A DNA stretch of 64,000 nt, from contig CM048750.1 of NCBI GenBank assembly GCA_026315105.1, forward strand, positions 162,530,549 through 162,594,548, given 5' to 3'. Under the pieces are notes generated by a model, which worked only from the letters and a program-made list of their open reading frames with translations, was not told the origin of the DNA and did no database searches. Made by a program: the position numbers and the translations under genes. Position 1 is the stretch's first letter; each line of letters begins with the position of its first letter. Positions 63,091 through 64,000 of the stretch are shown piece by piece. Source of the DNA: Locusta migratoria (Eukaryota; Arthropoda; Insecta; Orthoptera; Acrididae).

Positions 63091-64000
63091 CAAATTACCA
63101 TGCGTAACGTGTCTACATATACATGGCGGTTACCGCTCAACGAGACAGCCTTCGCATGATGCAAGGCTGCCATGCAGACGACCTGGGTTCAAGTCCGACA
63201 TGGGTCAATTTCTTTTCACACCTGTCCAATGATTGTGCATAATTATGTATTTTTATAACCATTCTTATGTAAACGTTTGCACTAAATGGTCAGGATAAAA
63301 ACATGTAACATTCGCTCAATATGTTATGTATTGCGCGACGATTATTTTATTAATTTTGTTTTTTTCGAAGCACTTTCAAGGCGATTGAATCATATTTCGA
63401 AATCAGTAAACAGTCTTTTGTTAATATATATAATATTTGGGCAACATTTAATACCTATGTTTAGAGTTACTGACCGTGCTGTTCTTATCTCCTATGACGT
63501 GTGTACCCACGTGACGCGTCCCAGTGGACTATTATGCTACGGCCAGTCGGTTACTCATTCGTAGCGTGTCGTGCGTGCGTACGTCAAGTAGTGCAAGTGG
63601 AACAAATGCGCTATTATCCTGACTGTTTACTCAAGCTGTAACATAGGAGTGGGTATAAAGGCATATAATTATGCACAATAAAAGTACAGAAATGAAGAAA
63701 AGTGAAAAATAAATGACCCGAAGGGGAAGATTTTTTATTTTTATTTTATTGGTTATGTTTGCAAGCGTTTGACTTTTCATTGTTTTTGTTTTTCTTTCTT
63801 TAAATCTTTTTGTTTCCTTAAATTTTTTTATTTTTTTTAAATATAAAAAGTAGAAATTACAATCTTTTTAAATCGTTCTACCGTTAGGTACCGAACCCGG
63901 GTCTCCTGCATGGGAGCCTAGCACCTTGCCGATTACAACACACTATTTCGCTGATCGGTTACCGCCATGTATAAGTAGACACGTTACACGTGGTAATTTG
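63091..64000. repeat. 910 bp palindrome of two tRNA-like SINE-F modules
   Basis: The window ends on the inverse of its left end: CAAATTACCATGCGTAACGT at 63091 against its inverse at 63981-64000. The left arm continues GTCTACATATACATGGCGGT, tRNA-like GACCTGGGTTCAAGTCC, then GTGCATAATTATGTATTT; the right arm is the inverse order (GTGCATAATTATATGCC in antisense; B box GACCCGGGTTCGGTACC). The spacer is AT-rich. The element may continue past the window. Confidence 0.75.
63286..63564 (+). other. Unsupported 92-codon ORF in the palindrome spacer
   Basis: Open frame starting MVRIKTCNIRSICYV, without known motif, lying between the inverted arms. Probably chance. Confidence 0.15.

Noticed and set aside
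63890..63965. Functional tRNA gene on the minus strand
   Set aside because: It lies in a palindrome arm with a diverged partner at 63125-63215, so a SINE head is more likely.
1..64000. CRISPR array, phage or bacterial operon
   Set aside because: No short regular repeats with unique spacers, no dense co-directional ORFs; repeat content is that of an insect genome.

Overview
The window looks like intergenic or intronic DNA from a very large insect genome, most likely a grasshopper or locust (Schistocerca-like). This is inferred from the repeat families I recognise and from the lack of any compact host gene; no species marker gene is present. I found no host protein-coding gene with recognisable homology, and no rRNA, true tRNA or CRISPR. 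About half the sequence can be assigned to transposable elements. The rest is AT-rich and unassigned.

The most common unit is a tRNA-derived SINE of about 190-200 bp, here called SINE-A: 20 copies on both strands, nearly all flanked by 9-13 bp target-site duplications (TSDs). It has a tRNA-Leu/Ser-like A box, a GGTTCGAATCC B box, a conserved body and a 3' end that runs into T, not A. SINE-B (6 copies) and SINE-C (3 partial copies) join other tRNA-like heads to closely related tails. Several further tRNA-like families, named D, E and F here, occur as inverted pairs.

Layout. 0-5 kb: a mariner-like element (207-2027) split by a SINE, a tandem tRNA-derived repeat, and an internally deleted sister copy of the mariner (3720-4386). 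5-18 kb: palindromic elements (5430-5856, 11911-12052, 16542-17231), an inverted SINE pair and fragments of two LINE types. 18-25 kb: a remnant with a Psq-like helix-turn-helix, a 0.9 kb palindromic TA-flanked element carrying a SINE, the 3' end of an RNase H LINE, and a second mariner family carrying two SINEs. 25-33 kb: a Tc1-like remnant, a LINE 3' end split by two nested SINEs, a 203 bp near-perfect palindrome, SINEs inserted side by side, a GC-rich island, and a 1.9 kb LINE interrupted by two SINEs. 34-38 kb: one palindromic element whose arms are interrupted by four later insertions (1.28 kb mariner, truncated LINE, SINE, PIF/Harbinger-like MITE). 38-53 kb: an inverted tRNA-like pair, a deleted mariner, LINE 3' ends, scattered SINEs, and two uninterrupted minus-strand ORFs (158 and 134 codons) not explained by repeats. 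53-64 kb: a 2.2 kb antisense LINE, a complete but decayed 1,550 bp Tc1/mariner element, foldback repeats, another decayed mariner, and a 910 bp palindrome with tRNA-like arms ending at the window edge.

The parts do not form a pathway. The biology is insertion history: LINE machinery probably mobilised the SINEs, Tc1/mariner transposases left autonomous remnants and deletion derivatives, and palindromic elements served as landing sites. The most unusual signals are palindromic elements with 10-13 bp TSDs and a one-sided tail, the five-component nest at 34-38 kb, and SINE heads exchanged over a shared tail.
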